From: Unio delphinus
Taxonomy: Eukaryota > Mollusca > Bivalvia > Unionida > Unionidae
NCBI GenBank assembly: GCA_029339505.1
Contig: JAQISU010000245.1
Coordinates: 620,001-684,000 of the forward strand
Length of the DNA stretch: 64,000 nucleotides
Reading direction: 5' to 3'
Part shown: in pieces, positions 22,263 to 34,623 of the stretch
Numbering within the stretch: the stretch's first letter is position 1
Layout of the letters: each line of letters starts with the position of its first letter
Program-made: the position numbers and the translations under genes
The notes under the pieces: generated by a model
Told to the model about the DNA's origin: nothing
Seen by the model: the letters and a program-made list of their open reading frames with translations, nothing else
Database searches by the model: none

Positions 22263-24893
22263 ACATATTGCATTATTCAACGCTCAGTCAGTAGGATCAC
22301 GGGAAAACACACATAAATTGTTAATTTTATCAACGACCAGAATATTGATGTCTTCTTCCTGACAGAAACTTGGTTACATTCCGCAGGTAATGAATGTAAG
22401 TGTGCGGATTTAACACCCAGTGATTACTCCATCAAGTCGTTCTCCCGCAACTCTCGTGGAGGTGGAATTGCTGTAATTACAAAGAATTCCATGATAAAAT
22501 GCCTTTAAGTACAACACGACTTTAAATTTCTGCCACACATCGTTTGAACTACTCCAAACAACGCTCACACTGAAACAAAGGTCAGTCCATTTTTTCTGTC
22601 TCTACCGTCCTCCTACTAGTAGAAAAAACAAGCTGACTGAATCTCTTTTTTTGGAGCGATTTCCAAATCTTCTAGAGTATGGAAATTCGATAGGTGGCAA
22701 CCTAATTATTCTTGGAGATTTCAACTTTCACTTTGACTGTCCTGGTCAAACATACATGTCAAAACTCCTAGATTCCATTCATGTTTTCAACCTTAAACAG
22801 TCAGTTAATCAACCTACCCATAAACTTGGTCACATTTTAGACTGGTTTCTTTATAGACCTGATGATAATATTCTGCAATCCACCCTTGTATCCCATGAAC
22901 TTGCATCTGATCACCTCTGCATTGTATGCCATCTCGACGTATTAGTCCCTAACCCTCCACCTCTATTTGCTACTAAGAGAAACCTCCATATGATAGATAG
23001 AACCAAATTCATGCATGACATCCAAGAAAACCTAACAACTTTCTTACATCCAACAGCAGAATAACTTGATAACTGCCTGCGTTCATTGCTTGAAAAACAT
23101 GCCCCAGCCACTAAATGCAGAATATCAATTAAAAAAAAGTGTTCTCCATGGCATAGCAGTGTTAGGGACCAGCTTCACACTGCTAAAAGATATCGCCAAA
23201 AAGCAGAGAGGCTCTGGCTTTCCACCAGACTCACTATTCATAAACAAATCTATGAAGCCGCTAAGAAGAACATCACAAACATAGTCCATTTAGCCAAATC
23301 ATCCCACTACAGTACTAAGATCATGGAGAGTTCCAGCTGCAAATAGCTCTTTGAGATAACTAACAAACTAATGTCAAGGAACAAATGTACACCACTTCCA
23401 TCAACCTTCTCTCCAATAGACCTACCAGACCAATTTGCAAATTTCTTCAATGACAAAGTTCAAACCATTAGAGATTCGCTTGACAGCACAATTTCGAATG
23501 ATTCGTCACCATACAGTTATGATGCAGAATTTCAGCGACAACCGTTAGGAGCATTTGAACATGCTTCTATTGATTTAGTATGGACAATCGTGATGAAAAG
23601 TGCACCAAAGTCTCGTGAACTTGATCCAATTCCGACATCACTGCTGCTTGAAAGCTTAGACCCAATATTGCCTTCACTAACTGATGTTATTAATATCTCT
23701 CTCTCATCAGGGGAATTCCCATCATTTTTCAAAACTGCCATCGTAAAGCCACTGCTGAAGAAACCAACACTGGACCATAACGATTTAAAGAACTACCGCC
23801 CAGTTTCTAACCTCCCATTCACATCAATAATTTTAGAAAAGGTTGTTCTAACTCAACTTGTATCTCATTTGAATTCAAACAGTCTATTTAGCAATGTACA
23901 GTCTGCATATCGCCCTTACCACAGTACAGAAACTACTCTTCTGAAAGTATTTAGTGACATTCTCTCTGCTTCGGACAGTGGATTACAGTCCTCACTCTCC
24001 TGGATTTATCAGCAGCATTTGACACAATAGACCATGATATATTACTTCACTGTCTCCAGCATGTATTTAGCATTCAGAATATAGCCTTACAGTGGTTCAA
24101 ATCCTACTTAGTTAACAGGACACAAATTATATCTGCAAATAGAATACACTCCAGCTCAGTTGACGTATGTTGTGGTGTTCCACAGGGATCTGTTCTTGGA
24201 CCTGTTCTCTTCATTCTGTATACTCAGCCGCTCTCAAGTGTCATAGATCATCACCCAGTGTCGCACCAATCGTATGCTGATGACACCCAAATATACAAGT
24301 CTAGCCAGCCAACTGAAGTTGATGCTACCATCCATGGAGTAAAGAAGTGCATTTCTGATGTGAAATCATGGATGACATGTAACAAGCTGCAGATGAATGA
24401 TGATAAAACTGAGGATATTCTGATCACATCACAAAGACTAAACAATAAATATCAGCAACACCAACATTAAATTCTCACAGTCAGTACGGAACCTAGGTGT
24501 TACTCTACACAGTACTCTCACACTGCACCAACATGTTATGAACATATGCAAGGCTGCATATCTTGAATTGAGATGCATCAGTTCCATTCGTAAATATCTT
24601 TCAGCTGATGCCACAAAAACACTTGTGTGTTCATTAGTACTTTCAAGACTGGACTATTGCAACTCAATTCTGTCTTGTTCGTCACAAGATTTACTCCAGA
24701 AACTTCAAAAAGGTCAAAACACAGCTGCACGGATCATCTTTAGAGTACCTCGATCAAAGCACACCTCACCACTGCTCTGTACCCTACACTGGCTATCAAT
24801 TCTATACAGAATGAAACACAAAATTTGTTATCTGTGCTATATTTCAATGACAGACTCCTGTCCAATATACTTTTTACATGTACGGCATACTAC
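22263..24893 (+). pseudogene. CR1/L2-like LINE: endonuclease and reverse transcriptase, frameshifted
   Basis: The apurinic-endonuclease-like domain begins at about 22,266 (LFNAQSVGSRE), continues after a shift with FFLTETWLHS and SRGGGIAV, and ends in the 22,651-23,064 frame with LIILGDFNFHFD and ELASDHL. The reverse transcriptase follows from about 23,420: KNYRPVSNLPF, SAYRPYHSTET, then in other frames AAFDTIDHDIL, GVPQGSVLGPVLF and the catalytic SYADDTQIY. A thumb/connection segment (SRLDYCNSIL, KLQKGQNTAARIIF) runs to about 24,880. Multiple stops and shifts make it inactive. SRLDYCNS and GQNTAARI-type motifs favour the CR1/L2 group. Some upstream sequence (21.9-22.2 kb) may be its 5' part. 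Confidence 0.85.
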
Positions 24894-25593
24894 TATATAG
24901 GTATAGTGCAGGGTCATTTTAAGATGCAGTGGACATTAGAGCAGACCTCTAAACGTTTCATTTGTCGGGAATTAGAGCCAAAAAGTTGGGTGAGTCAAAT
25001 GCGTTCTTTTTGGTTAATGTTTCAGTTAAATATTCAGTTTCGTAATAGCACGTTCGTTTTATTGTGTATTGCGTTAATTCGTTTTATTATTTGGAAAACT
25101 GTCCATTAATATATTCAGCTCGCCGGTCAACGAGTGAATAGATGAGTATTCCAGTCCAATGTTAACCGGTGGAGTGGAGACAGGCAAACATGAACTACTG
25201 TCGCACCGAAAGGAAGTGCAGTTGTAACGTCTGTAGTTTTGTTTTATTGACTTTCTTATGTAAGACACGAATAGCGTGTTTATAGTCAATTGAACCCTAT
25301 GATTATATTTATTGACTATTTTGTGTGAGATACGAATAGCGTGTTTAGTCAAAAGAATGCTATGTTTGTTTTATTGACTATTTTGTGTGTGACACGAATA
25401 GCGTGTTTATAGTCAATTGAACCCTATGTTTTGATTTATTGACTATTTTGTGTGAGATACGAATATCGTGTCTATATATTGGATACAGACATATAGTACA
25501 GTAGTGGATGACTACAGATATATAGTACAGTAGTGGATGACTACAGACATTTAGTAGGGTAGTGGATTCATTTGTGTATTGTGGGCTCATCAT

Positions 25594-25654
<61 letters not shown>

Positions 25655-25770
25655 TATATAGATATATATATATATATATACATACCTATGATGTTGATTT
25701 TTTAATATAAGTTTTATTTAACCGAACATGTTTGTTATTTCTTTAAAACCCTACCTAGTCTCAAAGGGTC
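24894..25770. repeat. Spacer between two LINE pieces, with minisatellites and a (TA)n tract
   Basis: Four copies of a ~64-bp unit at about 25,240-25,472 each contain CACGAATAGCGTG or a close variant and TTTATTGACT. They are followed at 25,482-25,562 by three copies of a ~30-bp unit (ATATAGTACAGTAGTGGATG), and at 25,597-25,680 by a (TA)n run with GATA interruptions. No coding motif is seen. Confidence 0.8.
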
Positions 25771-26292
25771 GGCTCGACAACGTTACATACCTCGATCAGA
25801 GCACACCTCACCACTGCTCTGTATCCTACATTGCCTATCAATTCAATACAGAATCAAACAAAATTTGTTCTCTGTGCTATGTTTCAATGACAGACTCCAG
25901 TCCAACATACATATCCAGCCTCACTTACGTGTATACACCAGCTAGATCCTTACACTCTTCTTCTGATAATCGTATACTCATTATTCCCAAGGTGAAAACA
26001 AAGTCATATGGACAATGTTTGTTTGCACACCAGGGCCCGGCGACGTGGAACGAATTGCCCATTGAAATTAGACACAAAGACACAGTGGTCCCTTTTTAAG
26101 AGTGCTCTCAAGACTCACCTGTTTCGACTGCAGGGACAAACTTAGTGACCTAATCATGTTTTGCATCTTATATGTTTTCAGCATGTTTTTGTTTTCCAAT
26201 TTCATTGTTTTTGTCATTTGTTGTTCTGTAGTGTAGTCATATGGTGATGGTGTAAAGCACTTAGAGCTTCGAAAGATTAAGATTATTATTAT
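25771..26292 (+). pseudogene. Second CR1/L2-like LINE 3' fragment with microsatellite tail
   Basis: The first ~120 bp repeat the end of the preceding LINE (same bases around CACACCTCACCACTGCTCTG, at 24,755-24,880 and 25,790-25,910). The fragment continues to a complete ORF2 C-terminus: TPARSLHSSSDN, then GPATWNELPIEIR, then after a frame change SALKTHLF. The 3' end has GTAAAGCACTTAGAGC and a short (ATT)n tail, typical of CR1/L2 LINEs. The overlap means this is either a separate insertion or a local duplication. Confidence 0.8.
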
Positions 26293-26399
26293 CTGTGGCA
26301 AAGCATAAAGCATATTTTCCTGTAAATCTTATGTTGGTACATGGCCATCAATTCATTTGATGTCACAATTAAAATATTTTCAAGATCATCATAACATTA

Positions 26400-27620
26400 T
26401 TAGATATCTTTTTCATTTCAGACCATCTCGATATCATAGGAATTGGGTCTTGTTTTGAAAACACATTATCAATATGACCATTCACTAATTAGCATTAGCA
26501 ATATCTACGTTTATAGAGACCATATGGTACCGTACCCGAAATTGATGTCAGCTCATTATATTTTCAGTTAGGTCCAACATACTACTAGAGAAGCAACAAC
26601 ATTTTGAAAATGTCCATGACAGTAGCCATATTAGCAGTCAGACTTGCATCATTTTCATTTAGGTCCAACTTGATTCTGGCTAAGACCACATGCCAACAGA
26701 TTCTACTTTGTTGTTGTTGTAAGGTTTAATGCCATTTTTCAGCACATGATAGGCTTAATACATGGCAGACAGTATTAATGGTGGAGGAATAACCCAGGGA
26801 AACCCACCAAAAAGAACCACTGACAAATGAGAAGTTACTGGCAAGCTATCTCACATACCCACATTGGCTGAATCTGAGACTTGAACACATGCAAACAGGT
26901 GAGATGGCAGTGATATGTAGTGGCAAGCTGTTTAGACCACTCTGCAACTTAATAATTTGTTTCACATTAAGTATTTAAGCCTAGTAAGGTGGTTTTAGAT
27001 GGGTTTCTTTTTAAAAAGTAGTTCTGAGCCCATTGACGCCTTGACTGAGGTAAGAGACATTAAAGGTTAGCAAAACAGCTAGATTTCTCTGTTCCATGGG
27101 TGAAAAATGATTTTCTACTTATGATAAAAGCAATAACATGTTTTTAAACATAGCTATCATGGTTGCCATACCGGCTGTCAGACTGGAAACATTTTTATTT
27201 AGACTCAACATCATAAATATTCTTTGAAAACCTGTGACTTTTCTTCCAGGAGGAGATGTTAAAACAAGAATTTGAACATGGGCATAGCGGCAGCAATGTT
27301 GAAAGTCAGATTGCCACTGTTTTTATTTAGTACCTGCTAGATGACATAATAGTGTATCTTTAGGTGGAAACCCATGATATGTCATTTCATGGAAGACACA
27401 GGACAGTATAACGATTCTCAAAATTGATCTGTTCATGGCCACATAAAATGTCAGATTGAAGCAATTTTCATTTATTAACAATAATAATAAACATCATAAG
27501 AAGCTTGCTTTAAACCCTGACAATGATCTGGCCATATAAGAGCAAGAATACAATTTTCAAGTTGGATGTTGCAGCTGTTATATTAAAAAGAAAATATTTT
27601 CATTTACGACCAGCTAGACA
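26400..27620. repeat. Degenerate interspersed repeat block
   Basis: A motif of the form GTCAGAxTxxAxxxATTTTCATTTA recurs at about 26,635, 27,178, 27,310, 27,450 and, weaker, 27,590, each time after a CATxxxxGCCATA-like stretch, at irregular 130-540 bp spacing. At 26,727-26,945 a separate SINE-like segment (AAGGTTTAATGCCATTTTTCAGC start) interrupts it. No coding content is visible. Confidence 0.45.
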
Positions 27621-27782
27621 TTGGCATGAATGTGTGTTTAAAATTTCACTGCAGTTCTCCAAATAATATGGAATAATTGATAACATACCATCCCTGAAGC
27701 GCCTCTGATCTATAACCAGTACAGCTGGAATTTATCCAGTTACACAGCAATCTATATTATTATGACTGTCACGTTGTAAAGA

Positions 27783-28098
27783 TTAACCAGATTTCAAGAT
27801 GTATATGTTAGACCCTGAGGCTAATAATTTCACGCCGTCAATATGTATGAAGGTTAATTCGGCTAACAAATGTATCAAGCCAGTTAACTGTGTCACAGAA
27901 CTGTGTGGTAATGTTTCTTGTGACGTATACGCTGTGTCTGGTAATGTTGGTTCGGAAGAGTGTACTGGTGTTCTCGATGCGAGGGACCAAGGCTTCGCGA
28001 CCATCTGGTCTTTGTTGATTGTGAGGGGTCTCAAGGGATCCTTCAAAACATACAGGGTGGAGTGGTCCATGTGTGGCGAATTCTTGACCACTAACTAG
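27783..28098 (-). CDS. GC-rich possible exon, strand and frame ambiguous
   Basis: This 300-bp block is clearly less AT-rich than its surroundings and is open in several frames. On the minus strand, an acceptor-like CCACCTGCTCTAG ends at about 28,099. The phase left by the transmembrane exon at 29,931 would read SGQEFATHGPLHP through RINLHTY to a stop. Another minus frame gives a Ser/Thr/Pro-rich tail (TPVHSSEPTLPDTAYTSQE). The plus strand has a 99-codon ATG-to-TAG frame with eight cysteines (NKCIKPVNCVTELCGNVSCD). I favour a minus-strand cytoplasmic exon because of position and phase, but the plus frame is not excluded. Confidence 0.35.
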
Positions 28099-28206
28099 AG
28101 CAGGTGGAACCGGAGATACATCTTGAATGTCAAATGGGTGCCACGACAGTTATAAAATACGTGTTCCATATTATTGCTATTGCCATCTGAGCAAATATTT
28201 CTCATT

Positions 28207-28435
28207 TACGTATCTAAATCGTTATTTGAATGATAAATTCATAATTTCACCTTTACATTGCAACATCATTTTTTTTAACGATATATTCATAAATTCATAA
28301 TTTCAGCTTTACATTGCTAAAACGTTACATGAATGATAAAATCATAACTTACATGCCTTTGCCTTGTTAAATCGTTATATGAATGATATAACCAAAATTA
28401 CAGGCATTTACATCTCAGTCTCGTTATACAAGCGA
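28207..28435. repeat. Degenerate ~65-bp tandem repeat
   Basis: About four units share AAATCGTTATxTGAATGATA and CATAATTxCACCTTTACATTG-like segments. Confidence 0.5.
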
Positions 28436-29930
28436 CATGGTCATAAGTTTATACATATACATGTACTTGTATTTTGTTGATTGGGTGAAAAGACATTATT
28501 CACGCTAGTTTTAAATCCCTTTCATTAAAATCATCCTTTTTTCCATTGAGTTGCTTGTTGTTAATAGTTCCATGTTGATAATCATACCCTTAGAAATATT
28601 TGGCAAACTTGTTGCTCCGATTACGACTATGTACAATTAAAAAATTTCTTTAGTGGTGCTCAAGAAACCCCTCATGGATTTATAACGATAAATTTATCTG
28701 ACCCTGTAATAGGATATTGAATAGGACTAGATCGTATATACGGCTAATTTAGGAAATCATATGATTGGACATCGCAGCCCTTTCCCAAGCATTTTTGATG
28801 TGGACCTAAATCAGTCATCGATGAAACAAACAGAATATTATCGAAACGAGGTCAACACGAAAAAACATGTAAAATCCTTCTATGTGATTAATCATCACCG
28901 CAGCAGTAGTGGTTTACACCGTTATTAATATACAGGAAAATAAAACCATCAAAATAAGCATTATTTTATCATCATTGAAATTACTGTTATTTTATTGACA
29001 TGAGGCCTCCATGAAAAAGGTCGGTAAAGCCTTCCTGCTGCTTTAGCTGTAATGGGCATTTTTTCCCTCAAGCTGCATGTGACCGAAAAGCACTCTCTCC
29101 CACTTCACGCAAATCAATATCCTTCTGGCATAACTTGCTTTTGCAAAACTCTCATAATGAAAACATTATATTTTTCTTTGTCTAGCCATCAAAGATGGAA
29201 TCAGCAGCCAGACATTTCAAAGTGTACAGATGATCAAAGTTTAAACAGCAGCTACATCCGAGCTTCGTACATAGGAAGTTCAAAATGTACAACTGCACAG
29301 TGGCCAGATGTGTAAATTTCCGTTCCAGCCAAAAATTAGTGACAGATTGTTTTGTTTTGGCTTTTTCTCCTTTTAATGTAAATCTGTAAAATGAAAACTG
29401 CTTATTTTTTTTGCTTTCAGGAAAAACAAGGCTTTTCAAGGTACCCAGGTAATATTTTGAAGATGTACTCAAGGCCTTCTGGGACAAATTCATTGTCAAG
29501 ACTTTGCAATGTTTTCAAGGTCTGCTATGTCCAAATACCAAAACGGGAGTTGCCGTCATTTCATCTGGATGATTATGATAGGACTTGATAAAAAAAGCTA
29601 CTGACCAACATGTGCAGGTAGATTATACAGGTTGTACATTGAGTACATCAAGATTATGTGATAGCTACTCCGGTACCTCTTGTAAAGAAATAAGGTTTAC
29701 AAAATCACATAAACAATGGTTTGTGAGAAGTGTAATGTTCCACTGTGCTGCATATAAATAAAAGTCTGTGTGAATGATGTTAACAAATTAGTGTTTAAAA
29801 AAAAGGCTACATTAAAAGATGATAAATATGAGGTGAATCTCTTGCATGTGCTTTTATTTATAAAAGATTTTAAAGCATCTTGTGGAATAAGAGACTAAAA
29901 CTTTTTTGAATCATGTATAATTACACTTAC

Positions 29931-30068
29931 CTACATTGTTCTTCCTCTTTTTACAAATTATGACGAGTACCAAGACTAATATGACGACTACCAAGACTAC
30001 TATCAGTAAAGAATTTGACGAAATAGCCAAAAGATAGAGTTGAATGTCGGTGGGTTCAGTACATGACC
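29931..30068 (-). CDS. Host-type transmembrane exon, minus strand, phase 1-1
   Basis: A 138-bp exon is bounded by a strong acceptor (T-rich tract ending TTTTTTTTTCAG) and a consensus donor (GTAAGTGTAA). It is open in the phase that starts two bases into a codon: SCTEPTDIQLYLLAISSN, then a ~21-residue hydrophobic run of Leu/Val/Ile (LLIVVLVVVILVLVLVIIC) and the stop-transfer sequence KKRKNNV. This predicts a single-pass type I membrane protein with the short basic side facing the cytoplasm. Exons upstream on this strand lie at higher coordinates and were not found; the Kolobok-like element at 30,369 would sit in the preceding intron. The family cannot be named from one exon. Confidence 0.65.
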
Positions 30069-30368
30069 CTGAAAAAAAAATAAAAGTTAATGAAAATCTC
30101 AAACATCAAAACTTTATCTAATTTAATGAAATTCAATATTTTAAACAATACCATTTGGTGAACACCATTCCTTTTGTACCCTATTAGTCTTTGCAATAAT
30201 CCCAACTGCACTCTTTTGCAACTTCAACGAATCAAAAGTAATGTACATCGCATTTATAAATAAATCAAATCTACTGCTCCTTTGCTTTTGGTTATGCAAT
30301 GAAATTATTTTATTGTGCCCAATGTTGCATGCATAACAGTGTACTGCATGATTACTATTGTACATTAA

Positions 30369-33300
30369 AGGAATAGGGAACTTATATATATATATATATA
30401 TATGGACTTAGTTAAAGTTGTGGTTATATTACTCATTTTGATGCCAGTGATAAATTAAATAATAGTTTGGGGTGACCTAGTTGCACCAAAAAAAAATGTA
30501 CAGTATATTATCGGGAATGAAATCCGCGAGCGTTCCGACATGCATATTTGTCGAGTAGAAATGAAGCTGAATAAACGTGACGTCACAGGACCTTTTGCAG
30601 CTATTGGCCATTGCACAGCATCATGTTGATCCACTGTGCTTGAGAGTAGGCAGCTTATTAGTGTTTGTATTTGAGTTTATTCTCCAAGAATCTTCCGAAA
30701 TACCCCACTGTGCGGCATTTGGATGCAACAACAATTCGACTCATAAATTTTTCAGATTTCCGGAAGACAAAATCCGATGAACAGCTTGGATCCATTACTG
30801 TTGCCATGACTCCGTGAGAACTTTGAGCTGGTAACTCATAGACTTTGTAGTTTTCATTTTTCAAATGATCAGTATAAAAGTTGATCCAGAAAGACGTGCA
30901 AATCTGGGATATATAAATGCCAGTCAGGACTGAAGCCGACAGCAGTACCAGATATTATTCTAACCTTAGGCCTGGGGGAAGATCTACTGAATGATCCGAG
31001 TGGCAGCAGAACCACAACTATCAAACTGAAACGAGTAAGAGGAGCCCATCACCAACGGCAGAATGCAGAGGTAAATAAATATGTTGTATGCACTCTAATT
31101 TCTATCACTGTCATGACCATAATGGAATTGAAGTATTTAAACAATAATAACTGCATAAAATAGAGCTTTGTTCATTGCAGATTCTCAAAACTATCACCCC
31201 CCACCCACCCCATGTGCTGCGGAAATTGAATTATTGCATACACTACTATATATATTCCTGGAACATATTTATCTCGGAAAGAGTTGTTCATGACGCTAAC
31301 ATTAGAGTAAGAGTAATGTATATTTTAATTATAGTGGAATGCATAATTTCATGTATTTCATTATCACCTGAGAAATGAGCCTTAGGCTATGACATAGGAT
31401 AAACACTTCTTTGTGCCTCCCCTTCCACTTCCTTTCACCTTTCGTGCGACCATCAGTGCAATTAACCAGTTGTTGTCATGTGACTACTCAAATGTTTCAA
31501 AGATACTACATCATACTACAAATGCTTTTTCTTGTCAATAATAATTGTTTCTTTCCTTCAGGTTCTGCATCAAGCAATGCAAAGTTACAATGCAAATTAT
31601 GTGCTTGATATACCTGCAAGTGCATGTGCTCTGTTAGAGGTAGATGATACTGAACTCAGCATACCATCTTTTGTACCAATTTCTCAGGCCCAACCACAAA
31701 AAATAAAACAAAGTGTGAAGTTCAGGCTAAATTTGATCCCACCAGGACTCATAAAATTCAGGTTCGAGCTGCAAGATCAATAGCAATTCAGTCTGAGCCC
31801 CTAAAACCAACAGAGGATTCAGATAATGAAACTGAACCAAGCAGTGAGGATGACATTGACCCTGATACACACAATGATTCAGAATATGAATCACATTTAG
31901 ACACTGATGATGGAGAGGACAGTGATGATAACAGTGACTTTGAAGATAAGCATACGAACTTGAAGCTTGATAAGATGCAAAACCAGAAGATCAGCAACAT
32001 GAAAATTCAAACAATGCACATACAGTGACCAACACTGGCCAGGAGAGGTGGAGGGTTGTCTATCCAAAAAGCAAGAAAAGTATGGAGGCTGTTGTAAAAC
32101 GCTGCAAAGTAGACCCAACCTTTGGTAAGATTTTGACTAAATATGTTGGTGGAAAGTCTGTTAATTGCTGTTTCCTCCTTTTTTTCCACACCAAAGCCAC
32201 TGTGTATAAGCTGCTGTCACAAATTTCCAGGGATGATTGATGTCAACTGTAGATTGACAATAGCCATTTTTAATGTATAAATGTAATGTCCAGTGTAAAC
32301 AAGTAATGAGTGCTGGATTAAGACATTGTAAGCACTGAAAATATTTTGGTACATCCCTGCTTACAAAAGGTTAAACTGAAGAGGAAAAAAACACTATTAA
32401 AAGCTTAAAAGAATAGTAAATCAAAATACTTGGAGATCGAAATGGACATATATAATTCATTAATTTCAAGATTTGAATTTTTTCTGGTGCCACTATTGGG
32501 CTGATGCCTTAAGCATTCATTTAGTGTGCTAATGGATAATCCAGCACTGCAAGTCGTTAGAAGAAATAAAGTAATCTCTAGAGAAATCTAAACAATAAAT
32601 AAAATAATTAATTTATAGTTCATGGAATAATTTTGTATTAAAGTTCATTATGTTAGGACACAGGTTAATATCAATCATTCAGAAAATATAAAAGTTCAAA
32701 ATTAAAAACGTTTATTGATTTCATATCTTGGTGCATTTTTATTCTTTAAGGTTACATTGCACTCCTGAAACAGGCATTGCTCGACTTGAGGCAGGACTTG
32801 CATGCACACACAGAGGCATACATGTTCATGAAAGGGGAATCTCAGTATCCACTACCACTCACAGCATCATACAAACAATTTTCAAAAAGATGAACTCATC
32901 ATAAAGCAAAAATCATGCTATTTGAAATCCAGTAATTTTTATGGTGCAGCATATTTGAAACCACCATATTTCTCTTATTTTTGAGACAACTCAGGATGGA
33001 AGCACTTTACGGCTGTGTCTTCCTAGTCAATGCCAAGTCCATTTGACAAAACACAGATATGCTATATGCCTTTATGTTCTGAAAATAAATATAGAATACA
33101 TGTAAGAGTAAATTCATACAAGAGTTAGATAGTTCTTCTTTGGTAAATTATGCTGAATTATACTTTTAGTACTTCGGGTGAATGTTTGATATATTTATCT
33201 TTTAATCAAATTATTAATATTCTTTGAATACATATAGATTTTGATACAAGACATCATACATGTGAAATGACCCATATCATTATAAAACTGTTATATTTAT

Positions 33301-34498
33301 TGTTGTTTGTTTATTGTGTTCTTGAAGACTCATTAAATCTAGTTGATAAACAAAACAAATGTATCAATCATTGTCAACATAGTATTTATTAGAATTTATA
33401 ACAAACCTGCTATTCCTTTCTCAAAATTCGGACAGTCCATGTGATATTATGAGTCAAATTTTATTTGATAGGTTAATTAATATTCAGTGTAACTTGTGAT
33501 AACATTAAACCTGTGATTATTATGTTTGCAGATTACAGAAAGAGTTAATCGTTGGTGTGTACTGACATTCATTATCATAGTTCTGTATTCTGCATGCCGG
33601 CTTTTGTCCTTTATTTGAAAAAGAAAACATATACTTCACTGTGTGAAGGAGTAAATATAATGAACAAAAAAAATATCCGAGTTTCCAATAGAATAAGTGT
33701 TCTGAAACATTGCAGCAATTATAACTTTACAAAATATACATGTGGCTTTCACTGCTTTAAAAATTATGAAAACATTGCTAATTAATATCAAGAATGTTTA
33801 ATTTAGCAAGACATAAACACTGAAATACAGCTTTTCAAGCATCTACTTTGATAACTCGCACTATGGTTATCTTTAAAAGTTTCAGGCAATCGAGGGAGGA
33901 TTATCAAAATTTGGATCCACCAAAACTTTAATATTTATACACACAGGAGTTGACAAAGTTCCAGTTTCTTTTAGTCAAATGTAATGTGCGTTCTGCTCAT
34001 TTTTTAAAATTATATATGAAATGCATGCTAAAAGTATAAATCGGTACAAACCATTGTGTGTTCTTGAATCTTCCATCTTCACTCGGCAAAATATCATCAT
34101 CATTATCATTTCGGCATTTGAAGAATATGACGATGTGTCATCACTACCTTGTTAGCCTTCAAAAGTGGCTCAAACTGATACGGCATTTTGTTCACATTTA
34201 CACAGAAGTATGGGGAAGTCGTTCTCGCGATTTTCCACGATGCAAAAGGGAAAAGAAAGTATCTGAATCATGCTAGCAACCATCGTAGTTAGCTCGGTTG
34301 ACTGTTAGCAATAGATCCTATGACATCACTACCGACCACGTGATACGTATCTTATTATCTCTCAAGGCACTTGTGCGGATAACCAAATATTTCCTTGTAG
34401 TATCTAAAGAGCCTGAGAATGGTGTACAGGAGTAAAATAAAATATAATTTTGCATGACAGGCAATCAGATAAAATCATTATGTACGTTCCCTATTCCT
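30369..34498. mobile_element. Kolobok-like DNA transposon (4,130 bp, TTAA target site)
   Basis: Inverted termini AGGAATAGGGAAC are exact for 13 bp at both ends and are flanked by TTAA (30,365-30,368 and 34,499-34,502). TTAA duplication together with a THAP-domain gene inside points to the Kolobok superfamily; piggyBac also uses TTAA but does not carry THAP. A (TA)n tract begins just inside the left end. The interior from about 33,000 to 34,000 is AT-rich without recognisable coding sequence, and no DDE transposase core is seen. Confidence 0.75.
30700..32896 (+). pseudogene. THAP-domain gene inside the Kolobok-like element, decayed
   Basis: Exon 1 (30,700-31,070) has THAP features in order: IPHCAAFGCNN, FFRFPEDK, an aromatic AWIHYCC stretch, LCSFHFSNDQY (the second zinc-ligand pair) and GLKPTAVPDI. 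A TGA follows EDKIR and frames change twice. It ends at a GTAAAT donor. Exon 2 starts after CTTTCCTTCAG at 31,562 in the matching phase (VLHQAMQSYNANYVLDIP) and, after a one-base shift, continues into a long acidic stretch (SDNETEPSSEDDIDPD) to about 32,024. A possible last exon at 32,751-32,896 reads GYIALLKQALLDLRQDLHAH to a TGA. THAP domains bind DNA and serve as the end-recognition module of P/Kolobok transposases. The missing catalytic core suggests an internally deleted copy or a gene split across lost exons. Confidence 0.6.
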
Positions 34499-34546
34499 TT
34501 AAGTTGCACAGTACCACTATGTTAAGTTTTCTGATTTAATTTGAGC

Positions 34547-34548
<2 letters not shown>

Positions 34549-34600
<52 letters not shown>
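34549..34600. repeat. (GA)n microsatellite
   Basis: About 26 uninterrupted GA units lie between the Kolobok-like and hAT-like elements. Confidence 0.98.
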
Positions 34601-34603
<3 letters not shown>

Positions 34604-34623
34604 CAATGTCATTTACATTTAAG

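Noticed and set aside
25378..25683. Minus-strand frame starting with Ile/Tyr repeats
   Set aside because: Product of the (TA)n tract and minisatellite; no gene signal.
30575..30590. CRE-like palindrome GTGACGTCAC upstream of the THAP gene
   Set aside because: A good match, but a single short palindrome inside a transposon end is not enough to call a promoter element.
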